In this document: one piece after another, positions 27,913-37,244 of the stretch | How positions within the stretch are numbered: position 1 is the stretch's first letter | How the letters are laid out: each line of letters begins with the position of its first letter | The notes under the pieces: model-generated | Databases searched by the model: none | Seen by the model: only the letters and a program-made list of their open reading frames with translations | What the model was told of the DNA's origin: nothing | Assembly (NCBI RefSeq): GCF_001659685.2 | Contig: NZ_LXYE02000033.1 | Location: 48,562-112,561 of the forward strand | Direction of reading: 5' to 3' | DNA: 64,000 bases | From: Labilibacter marinus | Lineage (GTDB): Bacteria; Bacteroidota; Bacteroidia; Bacteroidales; Marinilabiliaceae | Position numbers and translations under genes: made by a program

Positions 27913-30282
27913 GTGAATCATTTATCAGTCAATCATATTATCATTAAGTATAGGGTGGCTATCTTGCTTGCTATTTTATGTTTAACCCTATTTTTTGGTT
28001 ATCAGGCTCGTAAAGTTGAGCTCGATTATAAACTTGCTCAACTACTTCCTAAAACAGATTCTACCTTTGTAGAATACGAAAACTTTAAGGAAGTTTTTGG
28101 TGAAGATGCAAAAATGATTTTGTTGGGGTTTAAAGACTCTACTATATTGCAGTTAAATCATTTTAACGCACTTTATCAGCTTACTGATGATATTGCAGCT
28201 ATTGGTATCAAGAGCAAAGAGGGCGAATCGGTGCTGGGAACCAATAGTGTACTATCCTTATCAAAAATTACCTCACTTAATAAAGTTGATGAGCAACTAG
28301 AGCTAAAAACATTGTTTCCCCAAAAACCAAGTTCTCAGGAACAATTGGACAGTGTTCTATCAATAGTTAATAAACAACTCTTTTATAAGGATTTATTATA
28401 TAAAAAATCGGATAGTACTTTTGTTACTATTTTAACGATTACGCTACCCAATGATATGGTTAATTCGAAAAGCAGGATTGCTTTAGTGAATAAAGTATAT
28501 GAGGTAGCAGAAGCGTTTAGTGAGCATACGGGAATAAAGGTTTACTATTCGGGTTTACCATATATTCGAACCCGAGTAATGGATAAAGTAAGAGGAGAGC
28601 TTAGCCTTTTTATTATTTTGGCCGCCATTGTACTGGCAATTATACTTTATCTCTTTTTTCGTTCGTTCCGTGTAGTTGCAACCTCTTTACTTATTGTAGG
28701 CATTTCAGTGGTTTGGGTGTTTGGCTTTATTGGTATTTTTGGTTTTAAAATAACCGTTTTAACCGGATTAATTCCGCCATTAATTATAGTAATAGGCATT
28801 CCAAACTCTATTTTTCTAGTTAATAAGTACCACCAAGAATGCAGTAACCATGGCAATCAATGGGCCGCATTGGAACGCATGATAAAGAAAATTGGAGGTG
28901 TAATTTTCTTAACCAATTTAACAACAGCTTCTGGTTTTGCTACTTTTATACTTACGAGCTCTTCTATATTGGTTGAGTTTGGAATTATTGCGGCCATAAA
29001 TATTATTTGCCTGTTTTTAATTTCCATCACCATTTTCCCTATTATTACAAGTTTTCAAAGCATGCCTTCGCCCAAGCATATTAAGCATCTTGAAAATAAA
29101 TCATTGAATAATATTATTAAATGGTTGGTGATGAATGCCATGAAAAATAGGCGTTGGGTTTATATGGGAACAATATTGTTGGTGATAATAAGTGGATTAG
29201 GTATTAGCTTTATTAAAACATCAGGTAATGTAGTCGATGATATTCCTCAAACGGATGATATTTACAAAGATTTACTCTTTTTTGAAGATCAGTTTAATGG
29301 GGTATTACCTTTTGAAATTGTTATTGATACGAAGTCTGAAAATGGTGTTTTTAGCAATGGAGGGCGCACTTTGTATAAAATGAAAAAATTAGAGAAGGTG
29401 CTTAGTCGAGACACTTTATTTACGCCCTATTTTTCAAAGCCCCTTTCTGTTTTAGATGGTATTAAATATGTGTATCAGGCGCATAGAGGAGGCGATTCTA
29501 AATATTACGTATTGCCTCCACCCAAAGGTTTACAGAGTCTTAAAAAATACCTAACAACAGATTCATCAGCAAGTAATGACGGTTTTAATGCTTTTGTAGA
29601 TTCAACAAAACAAATTGCCCGCATGACAGTAAAAATGGCCAATGTAAATACAACTCAAATTCAAGCTTTACAAGATTCGTTGCGCATACGAGTAGATGAA
29701 ATTTTTGATCCTAAAGATTATACGGTGAGTTTTACAGGTACAAGCTTAGTGTTTTTAAAAGGCACTAATTTTTTAATCCGTAACCTGTTTTTAAGTTTGG
29801 CTTTAGCTATTGTACTAATATCTCTGTTTATATCGGTTATGTTTAGGTCGTTTCGTATGGTTTTTATATCCTTGTTACCTAATATAATTCCGTTGTTGTT
29901 TACGGCTGCGGTAATGGGGTATGCTGGAATTCACATCAAACCGTCTACTATATTAGTGTTTAGTATTGCCTTTGGTATATCCATTGATGATAGTATACAT
30001 TTTTTAGCTAAATATAGGCAGGAGCTTAAGATGCATGGAGGTAGAATAAAAATTTCCGTTGTAGAGGCCATTAAGGAATCCGGAGTGAGTATGATTTATA
30101 CTTCTATTGTGCTCTTTTTTGGTTTCTCCATATTTACTGCTTCTAGTTTTGGAGGTACTATAGCGCTCGGTTTATTGGTGTCGTTGACATTGCTTGTAGC
30201 TATGTTTACTAATTTAATATTGTTACCTGCATTGCTTTTATCATTAGAAAAAGCCAAGCATAAAAAGTTAAAGAAAAAATGA
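27913..30282 (+). CDS. RND superfamily (MMPL-type) exporter
   Basis: A 789-residue membrane protein with the two-fold RND plan: TM1 (about 14-27), a periplasmic domain, a five-helix block (about 232-385), a second TM1 (about 415-435), a second periplasmic domain and a final five-helix block (about 620-775). GLIPPLIIVIGIPNSIFLVNKY and LVFSIAFGISIDDSIHFLAKYRQE are the sterol-sensing-like TM4 motifs of the MMPL/SSD branch, which exports lipids or hydrophobic molecules. The next gene overlaps by four bases and encodes a lysophospholipid acyltransferase-like protein, so lipid transport is a reasonable inference. The start is GTG. Confidence 0.88.
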   Translation: MNHLSVNHIIIKYRVAILLAILCLTLFFGYQARKVELDYKLAQLLPKTDSTFVEYENFKEVFGEDAKMILLGFKDSTILQLNHFNALYQLTDDIAAIGIKSKEGESVLGTNSVLSLSKITSLNKVDEQLELKTLFPQKPSSQEQLDSVLSIVNKQLFYKDLLYKKSDSTFVTILTITLPNDMVNSKSRIALVNKVYEVAEAFSEHTGIKVYYSGLPYIRTRVMDKVRGELSLFIILAAIVLAIILYLFFRSFRVVATSLLIVGISVVWVFGFIGIFGFKITVLTGLIPPLIIVIGIPNSIFLVNKYHQECSNHGNQWAALERMIKKIGGVIFLTNLTTASGFATFILTSSSILVEFGIIAAINIICLFLISITIFPIITSFQSMPSPKHIKHLENKSLNNIIKWLVMNAMKNRRWVYMGTILLVIISGLGISFIKTSGNVVDDIPQTDDIYKDLLFFEDQFNGVLPFEIVIDTKSENGVFSNGGRTLYKMKKLEKVLSRDTLFTPYFSKPLSVLDGIKYVYQAHRGGDSKYYVLPPPKGLQSLKKYLTTDSSASNDGFNAFVDSTKQIARMTVKMANVNTTQIQALQDSLRIRVDEIFDPKDYTVSFTGTSLVFLKGTNFLIRNLFLSLALAIVLISLFISVMFRSFRMVFISLLPNIIPLLFTAAVMGYAGIHIKPSTILVFSIAFGISIDDSIHFLAKYRQELKMHGGRIKISVVEAIKESGVSMIYTSIVLFFGFSIFTASSFGGTIALGLLVSLTLLVAMFTNLILLPALLLSLEKAKHKKLKKK

Positions 30283-31580
30283 ATTATCATTTGCTAAGAT
30301 ATACAATGCCAATTACGTTGCGCTTGTATTTTAAGAAGATATTCTTTGTTAATCTAGAAAATATACCAAAGAAAGGGCCTGTAATTTTGGCTTCAATGCA
30401 TCCTAATTCATTTATCGACGATTTTGTAATTGGTATTTTTGCAGGACGAAAACTTCGCTTTTTAGCTAGAGGTGATGTGTTTGCTACTAAGATAGCACGC
30501 TTTTTTTTGGCCTCTATGCGTGTGTCGCCTGTGTATAGAGCCATGGATAATGCTCAGGATGTAAAAAAGAATCTTGATGCGTTTAATATATATACAAATA
30601 CACTAAAGAAAAAAGGCACGTTGCTCATCCATTCAGAGGGAATATGTGTGGTGGAAAAACGAGTGCGTCGACTTAAAAAAGGTACAGGACGAATTGCTTT
30701 TGGAGCAGAGGAGGCAAATGATTTTAAACTGGGAGTTCAAATTGTACCCATATCATTAAACTACACTAATGCACCTAAAATTAGAGAGAATCTGATGGCG
30801 CAATGTGGAAAACCCATATTGGTAAGCGATTATAAGGATTTATATCTTGAGAATCCTGCTAAAGCCATTAATGCCCTAAACGAAGATATTTATGGCGCAT
30901 TAACAGAAGGTGCCATTGTTATTGAGGAGAAAGAATCAGAAGAGACAGCAGAGTATTGTTTAGAAGTTGCACGCAACAACAATTTAAAAGCAGCTTTACC
31001 CATTGTTAGTAAGGATTCAAGTGCTTTTGAGTTAGAAAATAAGGTGACCAAAAGAGTAAATCATCTTTATTCAGCATCTCAGAATAGTTTTTTAGAACTT
31101 AAGGAACAGACTCATATCTATTTTAAGAAATTAAATAAGTTTAAAATTACTGATAAGCAGGTAGCAATAAATCCTGATTCGTATGGTTGGCAATTATTGG
31201 CATTAGTACTCATGGGGCCTCTATTTGTTTTAGGATACGTGAGTAATATTTTACCTATCTATTTGGGTCGTAAAGTGGCTGATAAAGTCGTAAAAACAGT
31301 AGAATTTTACGGTTCAGTTTATGTTGGAGCTAGTTGGTTGTTTGTACAAATATATTATATTATTTTATTGGTAATTGCAGGTTTAATGTTTGGAGTAACT
31401 GGCATAATTACAATTGTTGCTCTGGGTATTGTTGGATTTTGGTCTGTTCTTCTGCGCGATCAGTATTTACTTCTATTTGATAGAATTCGTTTTGTAACGT
31501 TTAAAAATAAACAGGCCAATGAACTGGCCTTATTACAAACTGAAAGGGCAAATATTAATTCTGCTATAGAATCTGAATAA
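30279..31580 (+). CDS. PlsC-like lysophospholipid acyltransferase with C-terminal membrane domain
   Basis: A 433-residue protein. The N-terminal LPLAT domain has the HPNSFIDD form of the HX4D motif (about residues 41-48), seen in Bacteroidota members with one extra residue. FLARGDVFA follows near 65, LLIHSEGICV replaces the usual PEG motif (about 111-120), and VQIVPISLNY is the fourth block. The C-terminal half has a charged linker and two to three hydrophobic segments (about 305-325 and 345-400). It overlaps the RND gene by ATGA, indicating translational coupling. It probably transfers an acyl group to a glycerolipid or exported lipid. Confidence 0.83.
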   Translation: MNYHLLRYTMPITLRLYFKKIFFVNLENIPKKGPVILASMHPNSFIDDFVIGIFAGRKLRFLARGDVFATKIARFFLASMRVSPVYRAMDNAQDVKKNLDAFNIYTNTLKKKGTLLIHSEGICVVEKRVRRLKKGTGRIAFGAEEANDFKLGVQIVPISLNYTNAPKIRENLMAQCGKPILVSDYKDLYLENPAKAINALNEDIYGALTEGAIVIEEKESEETAEYCLEVARNNNLKAALPIVSKDSSAFELENKVTKRVNHLYSASQNSFLELKEQTHIYFKKLNKFKITDKQVAINPDSYGWQLLALVLMGPLFVLGYVSNILPIYLGRKVADKVVKTVEFYGSVYVGASWLFVQIYYIILLVIAGLMFGVTGIITIVALGIVGFWSVLLRDQYLLLFDRIRFVTFKNKQANELALLQTERANINSAIESE

Positions 31581-31662
31581 GTTTGTTTATTCGTGGTTAA
31601 GGGCTTATGTATTTGTTATTATATTTTATTGGTTATAGATATCTTTTATTATAAACAATAAT

Positions 31663-31670
31663 TACATTTG
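31663..31670 (+). promoter_or_regulatory. -7 promoter box of the SDR-VOC operon
   Basis: TACATTTG is a perfect -7 box 24 bases before the TTG start codon at 31694. It limits how far upstream the SDR reading frame can begin. No well-spaced TTG -33 element is seen. Confidence 0.45.
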
Positions 31671-31693
31671 TGTGTAACTAAATATTAATTGAT

Positions 31694-32482
31694 TTGATAG
31701 GGAAAGTAGTTTGGATTACAGGAGCTTCATCTGGTATTGGAGAAGAGTTGGCTTATGCTTACGCTAGAGAAGGAGCTCGGTTGGTGCTTACTGCAAGACG
31801 CGAAGATAAGCTTAATGCGGTCAAAGAAAGGTGTCTTAAATATACCAAAGAGTGTTTTGTATTTCCTGCAGATTTATCTTCAACAGACCATTTGCAAGAC
31901 CTGGTACAGCGGGTATTACAGAAAATGGGAGCAATTGATATTTTAGTGAATAATGCAGGGATGAGTCAGCGATCATTGGCTAAGGAAACACCTTTAGTGA
32001 ATGATAGAAAAATAATGGAACTGAATTTTTTTAGTGCAATTGCATTAACTAAATTAATACTTCCTGTTATGTTACAAAATCAGTCAGGACATATTGTGGC
32101 AGTCAGCAGTATTGTAGGTAAATTCGGATTTCCTATGCGTAGTGCTTATTCGGCAGCCAAACATGCCTTACAAGGGTATTTTGAATCCTTACGAGCAGAA
32201 GTTAAGGCTGATCATATTAAGGTGACCATTGTTTCGCCAGGTAGGGTTAAAACAGAGGTTTCTAAAAATGCATTAACAAAAGATGGAACAGCGCATGGCC
32301 AAATGGATGCAGGTCAAGAGAAAGGAATGCAGGCAGATGTTTGTGCTAAAAAGATAGTTAAGGCTATCAAAAAAGGAAAGAAAGATGTGTTGATAGGAGG
32401 TAGTGAATTATTGATGGTTTACATCTATAAATATTTACCATCCCTATATTACAATTTAGTAACAAAGATAAGTAGTAAGTAA
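31694..32482 (+). CDS. Short-chain dehydrogenase/reductase
   Basis: A 262-residue SDR. The nucleotide-binding motif TGASSGIG is at about residues 9-16, NNAG near 91 and the catalytic YSAAKHA (Tyr-x3-Lys) near 155-160, preceded by VSSIVGKFG. The closing region YIYKYLPSLYYNLVTK resembles the DHRS7-like subgroup. The substrate is unknown. The start is TTG: the frame has a stop just upstream, no ATG fits, and a -7 box TACATTTG (31663-31670) places the transcript start near 31677. It is co-directional with the VOC gene, 10 bases away. Confidence 0.87.
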   Translation: MIGKVVWITGASSGIGEELAYAYAREGARLVLTARREDKLNAVKERCLKYTKECFVFPADLSSTDHLQDLVQRVLQKMGAIDILVNNAGMSQRSLAKETPLVNDRKIMELNFFSAIALTKLILPVMLQNQSGHIVAVSSIVGKFGFPMRSAYSAAKHALQGYFESLRAEVKADHIKVTIVSPGRVKTEVSKNALTKDGTAHGQMDAGQEKGMQADVCAKKIVKAIKKGKKDVLIGGSELLMVYIYKYLPSLYYNLVTKISSK

Positions 32483-32492
32483 TATAACCCAT

Positions 32493-33551
32493 ATGACAAA
32501 AACAATTAGCGGTATTCAACAGATTGGTGTTGGAGTAGATGATGCTAAAGAGGCATGGAAATGGTATCGAGCCCAATTTGGAATGGATATTAATGTTTTT
32601 GAGGATACAGCTGTAGCTGAAATTATGTTACCTCATACCGATGGAAAAACAAGAGAACGTTATGCTGCATTGGCCATGAATATGGAAGGTGGAGGTGGAT
32701 TTGAAATTTGGCAACATACAGGAATTAAACCTAAAGCACCTGCCTTTGAAGTGATGCTAGGTGATTATGGGATTTTTATTTCCAAGATAAAAAGTAGAGA
32801 TATAGAAAAGTCCTATCGTACGCATAAAGAGCGAGGATTAGATATATTAGGTGAATTGTACAAAGACCCCATGGGTAATGCTCATTATTTTGTGAAGGAT
32901 CCTTATGGAAATATTTTTCAAGTTGTATATGAAAAGGTGTTTTACAAAAAGCAAAAGTCGCTAACGGGTGGTACTGTTGGATGTGTAATAGGTGTGTCTG
33001 ATATTGAGGCTTCTAAAAAAGTATATGCCGATATATTGGAGTATGACGAGGTTGTTTACGACGAAGAAGGTGTATTTGACGATTTTGCTCAATTACCTGG
33101 GGGAGATATCAAGTGTAGGCGTGTTTTGTTAAGACATAAAGAGGCTCGTACAGGAGCATTTAGTCGTTTGTTTGGTCCTACTCAAATAGAGTTGATACAA
33201 GTAAAGGGACGTACGCCACGCAAAATATTTGAAAATAGAATATGGGGTGAGTTAGGATTTATCCATTTGTGCTTTGATATAACAGGTATGGATAAATTGC
33301 GTGCAGAATGTCAGTCAAAAGGTTTTGCTTTTACTGTGGATAGTGCAGATAGCTTTGATATGGGAGTTGCTGCAGGGCATTTTGCATACATTCAAGATCC
33401 AGATGGTACATTGATTGAATTTGTAGAAACACATAAACTACCAATCATCGAAAAAATTGGATGGTATATGAATTTAAAAGGACGTGATCCTAAGAAGAAT
33501 CTTCCCAACTGGATGGTAAATACACTGGTTTTTAGTCGTATTAAAGATTAA
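32493..33551 (+). CDS. Two-domain VOC (glyoxalase/dioxygenase-fold) protein
   Basis: A 352-residue protein made of two vicinal-oxygen-chelate modules. The first (about 5-150) opens with GIQQIGVGVDDAKEAWKWY and ends in VKDPYGNIFQVVYE. The second (about 160-325) has GCVIGVSDIEASKKVYADIL and closes with IQDPDGTLIEFVETH. These are the strand-turn motifs that place metal ligands, the last Glu being a typical one. Members act as glyoxalases, extradiol dioxygenases or HPPD-like enzymes; I cannot tell which. Pairing with an SDR suggests a small catabolic or lipid-modifying unit, which is inference. Confidence 0.78.
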   Translation: MTKTISGIQQIGVGVDDAKEAWKWYRAQFGMDINVFEDTAVAEIMLPHTDGKTRERYAALAMNMEGGGGFEIWQHTGIKPKAPAFEVMLGDYGIFISKIKSRDIEKSYRTHKERGLDILGELYKDPMGNAHYFVKDPYGNIFQVVYEKVFYKKQKSLTGGTVGCVIGVSDIEASKKVYADILEYDEVVYDEEGVFDDFAQLPGGDIKCRRVLLRHKEARTGAFSRLFGPTQIELIQVKGRTPRKIFENRIWGELGFIHLCFDITGMDKLRAECQSKGFAFTVDSADSFDMGVAAGHFAYIQDPDGTLIEFVETHKLPIIEKIGWYMNLKGRDPKKNLPNWMVNTLVFSRIKD

Positions 33552-33591
33552 TGCCAAGTTGTTAAATTTAGTTTTTGGATAAAATATTTTT

Positions 33592-33629
33592 AAGCCATTT
33601 TTCTGTTGAGATAGAAAAATGGCTTTTTT
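33592..33629 (+). terminator. Intrinsic terminator after the VOC gene
   Basis: AGCCATTTTTCT (33593-33604) and AGAAAAATGGCT (33613-33624) form a perfect 12-base stem, followed by a T run. Confidence 0.93.
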
Positions 33630-33680
33630 GATTATTATACTCAAACCTTAAGTTGTTTTATATCCATTAAATATTTATTG

Positions 33681-33765
33681 GCGCCGCCAAAAGGTTTAAT
33701 ACCTCGAAGCTTGCCTCGTTAATGCAGTTAGTATTCAGATTTATCCCTCTGGACTTACCTCGAGT
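33681..33765. repeat. GCCGCC-type interspersed hairpin repeat, copy A
   Basis: GCGCCGCCAAAAGGTTTAAT begins a roughly 85-base element with a second copy at 38940-39025. They share CCGCCAAAAGGTTTA, CTTGCCTCGTTAAT, CAGTTAGTATTCAG and TTTAT.CCTCTGG. Here the first stem is CGAAGC-TT-GCCTCG with one mismatch, and the second stem is degraded. It lies in the 446-base gap between the VOC terminator and the lipoprotein gene. Nothing else was identified there. Confidence 0.7.
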
Positions 33766-33997
33766 TTTCTTGAGCTTTTATCCTATTCAAAAAGACATAG
33801 TTTGATAAATTATCTTTGAGATGATTTGAACCTATTTTTAAGATCACGAGTTAATAGACTTCCAAATAACTATTCTTTTTATAAACTATAAGCAACCATT
33901 TCTAATACTTACCATCTTATATTTGTCAGTTGTAATTGATGCAGTAAAGACTGTATTTATTGATGAATATTATTCCTAAATCCTAAAAAAAACAATC

Positions 33998-34510
33998 ATG
34001 ACAAAACCTAAATTTCTATTTTACCTCTTTGTGTGCTTTTTGCTGCAAAGCTGTTATCCATGGTGGGAGCCAACAGAACCAGAATGGGAAAGTCAATACG
34101 AGCCTGTTGCTATAGCTAGGGCTGAATTGGATAAAGCCATTGAATTAAAGTCTCCTCAAGAAATTGTCAACTCTGGCAAAATATACGTAAAAGATGATTT
34201 ATTATTTATTGGAGAAGAGGGCAAAGGTTTTCATGTATTTGATAATTCCGACGTTCTGAATCCGGAAAAATCAGGTTTTATTTCGGTATTGGCATGTACG
34301 GATATTGCGATGCGTAATAATGTTTTGTATATCAATCAGGCCACCGATTTAATTACCCTACGTTTTAACCCAGAAGAGGAAAGTTTGGCTTTGGTAAAAC
34401 GAGTAAAAAATACATTTCCTGAACTACGCTCTCCTGAAGGAGAAAGGGCTTATGATGTAGAGAATAATAGTGTAGTAATTGATTGGAAACTTATAAATCT
34501 GGAAAAATGA
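33998..34510 (+). CDS. LVIVD-type surface lipoprotein
   Basis: A 170-residue lipoprotein (lipobox LLQSC, Cys19) followed by an aromatic, acidic stretch YPWWEPTEPEWES. IYVKDDLLFIGEEGKGFHVFDNSDVLNPEKSGFIS resembles one LVIVD repeat, a beta-propeller-like unit common in Bacteroidota surface lipoproteins. The stop overlaps the start of the next gene (ATGA), so the two are coupled. Function is unknown. Confidence 0.72.
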   Translation: MTKPKFLFYLFVCFLLQSCYPWWEPTEPEWESQYEPVAIARAELDKAIELKSPQEIVNSGKIYVKDDLLFIGEEGKGFHVFDNSDVLNPEKSGFISVLACTDIAMRNNVLYINQATDLITLRFNPEEESLALVKRVKNTFPELRSPEGERAYDVENNSVVIDWKLINLEK

Positions 34511-35244
34511 GAAAGCTAGTTTTATTATCATTAGGGGTATGCTTATTTTTTTCTTGTTCTAAGGATGGTGCACAGGGTGATGCAGCTGCCCCAGATGGTC
34601 AGGGAGGTTCGTTGGCTGCATTTACTTTAAAAGGCGATTATCTATATGTAGTGGATGAGTATGACTTAAACGTTTTCAGTATCTCAAATACTGAAGAGCC
34701 GGTATTAGTGAATAAAGTAGATATTGGTTTTGATATTGAAACACTTTTTGGGTATAAAGACTACCTATATATTGGTTCGAGAAATGGGATGTTTATATAC
34801 AGTTTAAACGATCCTGAGTTTCCTAAAAAGATGTCGGGCGTGCAGCACTTTACCGCATGCGACCCAGTTGTTGCTAACGATACACATGCTTATGTTACTT
34901 TGCATAGTAATTCCTTTTGCGGAAATAATATTAATGTGCTCGAGATTTATGATGTTCAATCTGTTACAGAACCTGTTTTAATTAGTTCCAGAAACCTAAT
35001 TGCTCCCAAAGGGCTTGGCTTATATGGTAATTATTTAATTGTTTGCGATGATGAAATTAAGATATTTGATGTTAGCGATCCGCTTAGGTCAAAGCTGATA
35101 AATTCTATTGATAAAGAAGCGTTTGATGTTATTGTACGAGGGGATGTATTAATTGCAGTAGGTAAAAGTGGCGTGTATCAATATAAACTTGAAACAACCC
35201 TTGAGGGAGTTGCCTATTCGGGCTTAAGTGCGATAAGTTTTTAG
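34507..35244 (+). CDS. LVIVD-repeat lipoprotein
   Basis: A 245-residue lipoprotein (lipobox LFFSC, Cys17) followed by a flexible Gly/Ala/Asp linker. Repeated blocks of the form GDYLYVVDEYDLNVFSISN, KDYLYIGSRNGMFIYSLND and GNYLIVCDDEIKIFDVSD are LVIVD repeats, predicted to fold as a partial beta-propeller outside the inner membrane. I start it at the ATG at 34507, overlapping the upstream stop by four bases; a TTG at 34483 would destroy the signal peptide. Role unknown. Confidence 0.78.
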   Translation: MRKLVLLSLGVCLFFSCSKDGAQGDAAAPDGQGGSLAAFTLKGDYLYVVDEYDLNVFSISNTEEPVLVNKVDIGFDIETLFGYKDYLYIGSRNGMFIYSLNDPEFPKKMSGVQHFTACDPVVANDTHAYVTLHSNSFCGNNINVLEIYDVQSVTEPVLISSRNLIAPKGLGLYGNYLIVCDDEIKIFDVSDPLRSKLINSIDKEAFDVIVRGDVLIAVGKSGVYQYKLETTLEGVAYSGLSAISF

Positions 35245-35264
35245 AGTATAGGTTTTAGTTAAAA

Positions 35265-35328
35265 GGAACGGGCTTATTTCTGAAGCATAAAGGTTTGTAA
35301 GCTTTATATTTAAAAATAAGCCTGTTTC
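35265..35328. terminator. Bidirectional terminator between convergent genes
   Basis: GGAACGGGCTTATTT (35265-35279) pairs with AAATAAGCCTGTTTC (35314-35327) with wobbles, and an inner ATAAAG/CTTTAT stem adds to it. It sits between the lipoprotein stop at 35244 and the KefC-like stop at 35330 and can serve both strands. Confidence 0.7.
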
Positions 35329-35329
35329 T

Positions 35330-37234
35330 TTACTTATTTTCTTCTTTTAACTTTCGGATGATAGGGGCAAATTCTTCTTTTATGGTTTCTGCATCCCATC
35401 CTAAGTCTTTGTCTTTGGCTTCGTTTTCAATATCTTCAAGCATCATCAGTTCTAGTTCTTCCATTATTTTTCGACTTTGCTTAATCATTGATGTTTCTTC
35501 GTGGCGCGATTTCGATAATTCTTTCAAAAAGGATTCGTCGTGCTTTCTAAACTTTTTTAGGGAACGTTGCACCTGATTTTTCCGATAGCCTATTTCACCT
35601 AAAACATCCGCAGCCATACGTAAGGCTACATCCGAAAACTCTCGATAAACACCTAGAATTTCTTTATCGAGTAACTCAAAATACGAATTCCAGTTTTTAG
35701 CTCGGGCAACAATTTTTAAATGCGGAAAGTGCTTTTGTGTGGTATTTACAATTTCAATGGCCTTTTCGGGGTCATCTACCGAAATGATAAGTAATTTGGC
35801 GCTATCCGCTCCAGCGGCATGCAATAAATCATGGCGCGAAGCATCGCCGTAAAATACTTTTAAACCTAACTTACGCAGTAAATCAACGTTGTTCGGATCC
35901 ATATCTAAATAAGTGGCTTGGGTTCCGTTGGCTTGCAAAAATCTACCAATGGTACTGCCATACCTTCCAAAACCAGCTACTATTACTTCGTTTTCTACAT
36001 CAATGGTATCCGATTCTCTTTCTACAGACTCTTTAGTTCCAAAGTTGGGCTGAATAAGCTTTTCGTTTAGTAACATTATGAGTGGCGATAATGCCATAGA
36101 AATAGCTACGGAAGCAATCATTGGGTTGGCTACTTCGCTACCCATAACACCGTTTTGCAAGGCGTAAGAAAACAGAACAAAGGCAAATTCGCCACCTTGC
36201 GCTAGTCCAAATGCAAATAGAAAATTGTTATCCATTCGCATGCCAAACAAACGGCCAATCACCATTAACACAATCAACTTAACCAAAATAAGTCCCAATA
36301 CTATGGCAGCAATTGTTCCAGGATTTCCTATGATTAGGTTAAAGTCGATGGAAGCTCCTACTGCAATAAAAAATAACCCGAGTAATAATCCTTTAAAGGG
36401 TTCAATATCCGTTTCTAATTCGTGCCTGTATTCGCTTTGTGCCAAAACAACACCCGCTAAAAATGTACCCAAGGCAGGACTCAATCCAACCATGGTCATT
36501 AATAGGGTAATGCCAATTACTAACAGGAGTGCTGCAGCAGTAAAAAGCTCACGAAGTTGTGTTTGTGCAATCAATCTAAATACATAACTAATGGCATATT
36601 TACCAATGAGGATGATGGCTGCAATAACCCCAAAAACAATGAGAGTTTGCAATGCAACAGGCAAACCTTCGGTTAATGTATGCGTGCCGTGTCCCTCGGA
36701 GCTGGTTATTTCTAAGGTGGCCAATAAGGGCATAAAGGCTAAAATGGGTATTACCGCAATATCCTGAAACAACAGAACCGAGAAAGCATTTTGTCCGCCA
36801 ATGGATTTAAGTTGACCTTTTTCGTTTAGTGTTTGCAAAACTATAGCGGTTGAGGAGAGTGCTAAAGTTAAGCCCAGCGCTAATGCAATTTGCCACGAAA
36901 GAGAACTAACCATTAATACTATCATCATAATGAGGCTTGCGGTAACAACAACCTGTAATCCTCCAATACCCAATATAGGCACCCGTAATTTCCATAGCAG
37001 CGAAGGCTGTAATTCTAAGCCGACTAAAAAAAGCATCATAACCACACCAAACTCAGCAAAATGCATAACATCTTGTCCTTCTTCGCCAATAAAGCCAAAC
37101 ACAAAAGGGCCAATAATAACCCCTGCAATCAAGTATCCTAAAACAGAACCAAGTCCTAGTTTTTTGGCCACAGGAACAGCTACAACTGCGGCAGCTAAAT
37201 ATACAAATGCCTGGTAGAAAAAATTGCCTTCCAT
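35330..37234 (-). CDS. KefB/KefC-like CPA2 cation:proton antiporter with RCK domain
   Basis: A 634-residue protein. About twelve to thirteen membrane helices (residues 5-390) form a CPA2 Na+/H+ exchanger domain, with GYLIAGVIIGPFVFGFIGE, LVGLELQPSLLW and LALSSTAIVLQTL as in KefB/KefC. A TrkA-N/RCK nucleotide-binding domain follows (about 412-530) with GFGRYGSTIGRFL and DASRHDLLHAAG, and then a coiled, charged C-terminus. It likely mediates ligand-gated K+ efflux or K+/H+ exchange. The preceding gene in the same unit encodes a KefF/KefG-like flavoprotein 10 bases upstream. Confidence 0.9.
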   Translation of the reverse strand: MEGNFFYQAFVYLAAAVVAVPVAKKLGLGSVLGYLIAGVIIGPFVFGFIGEEGQDVMHFAEFGVVMMLFLVGLELQPSLLWKLRVPILGIGGLQVVVTASLIMMIVLMVSSLSWQIALALGLTLALSSTAIVLQTLNEKGQLKSIGGQNAFSVLLFQDIAVIPILAFMPLLATLEITSSEGHGTHTLTEGLPVALQTLIVFGVIAAIILIGKYAISYVFRLIAQTQLRELFTAAALLLVIGITLLMTMVGLSPALGTFLAGVVLAQSEYRHELETDIEPFKGLLLGLFFIAVGASIDFNLIIGNPGTIAAIVLGLILVKLIVLMVIGRLFGMRMDNNFLFAFGLAQGGEFAFVLFSYALQNGVMGSEVANPMIASVAISMALSPLIMLLNEKLIQPNFGTKESVERESDTIDVENEVIVAGFGRYGSTIGRFLQANGTQATYLDMDPNNVDLLRKLGLKVFYGDASRHDLLHAAGADSAKLLIISVDDPEKAIEIVNTTQKHFPHLKIVARAKNWNSYFELLDKEILGVYREFSDVALRMAADVLGEIGYRKNQVQRSLKKFRKHDESFLKELSKSRHEETSMIKQSRKIMEELELMMLEDIENEAKDKDLGWDAETIKEEFAPIIRKLKEENK

Positions 37235-37244
37235 AATACTCCGA

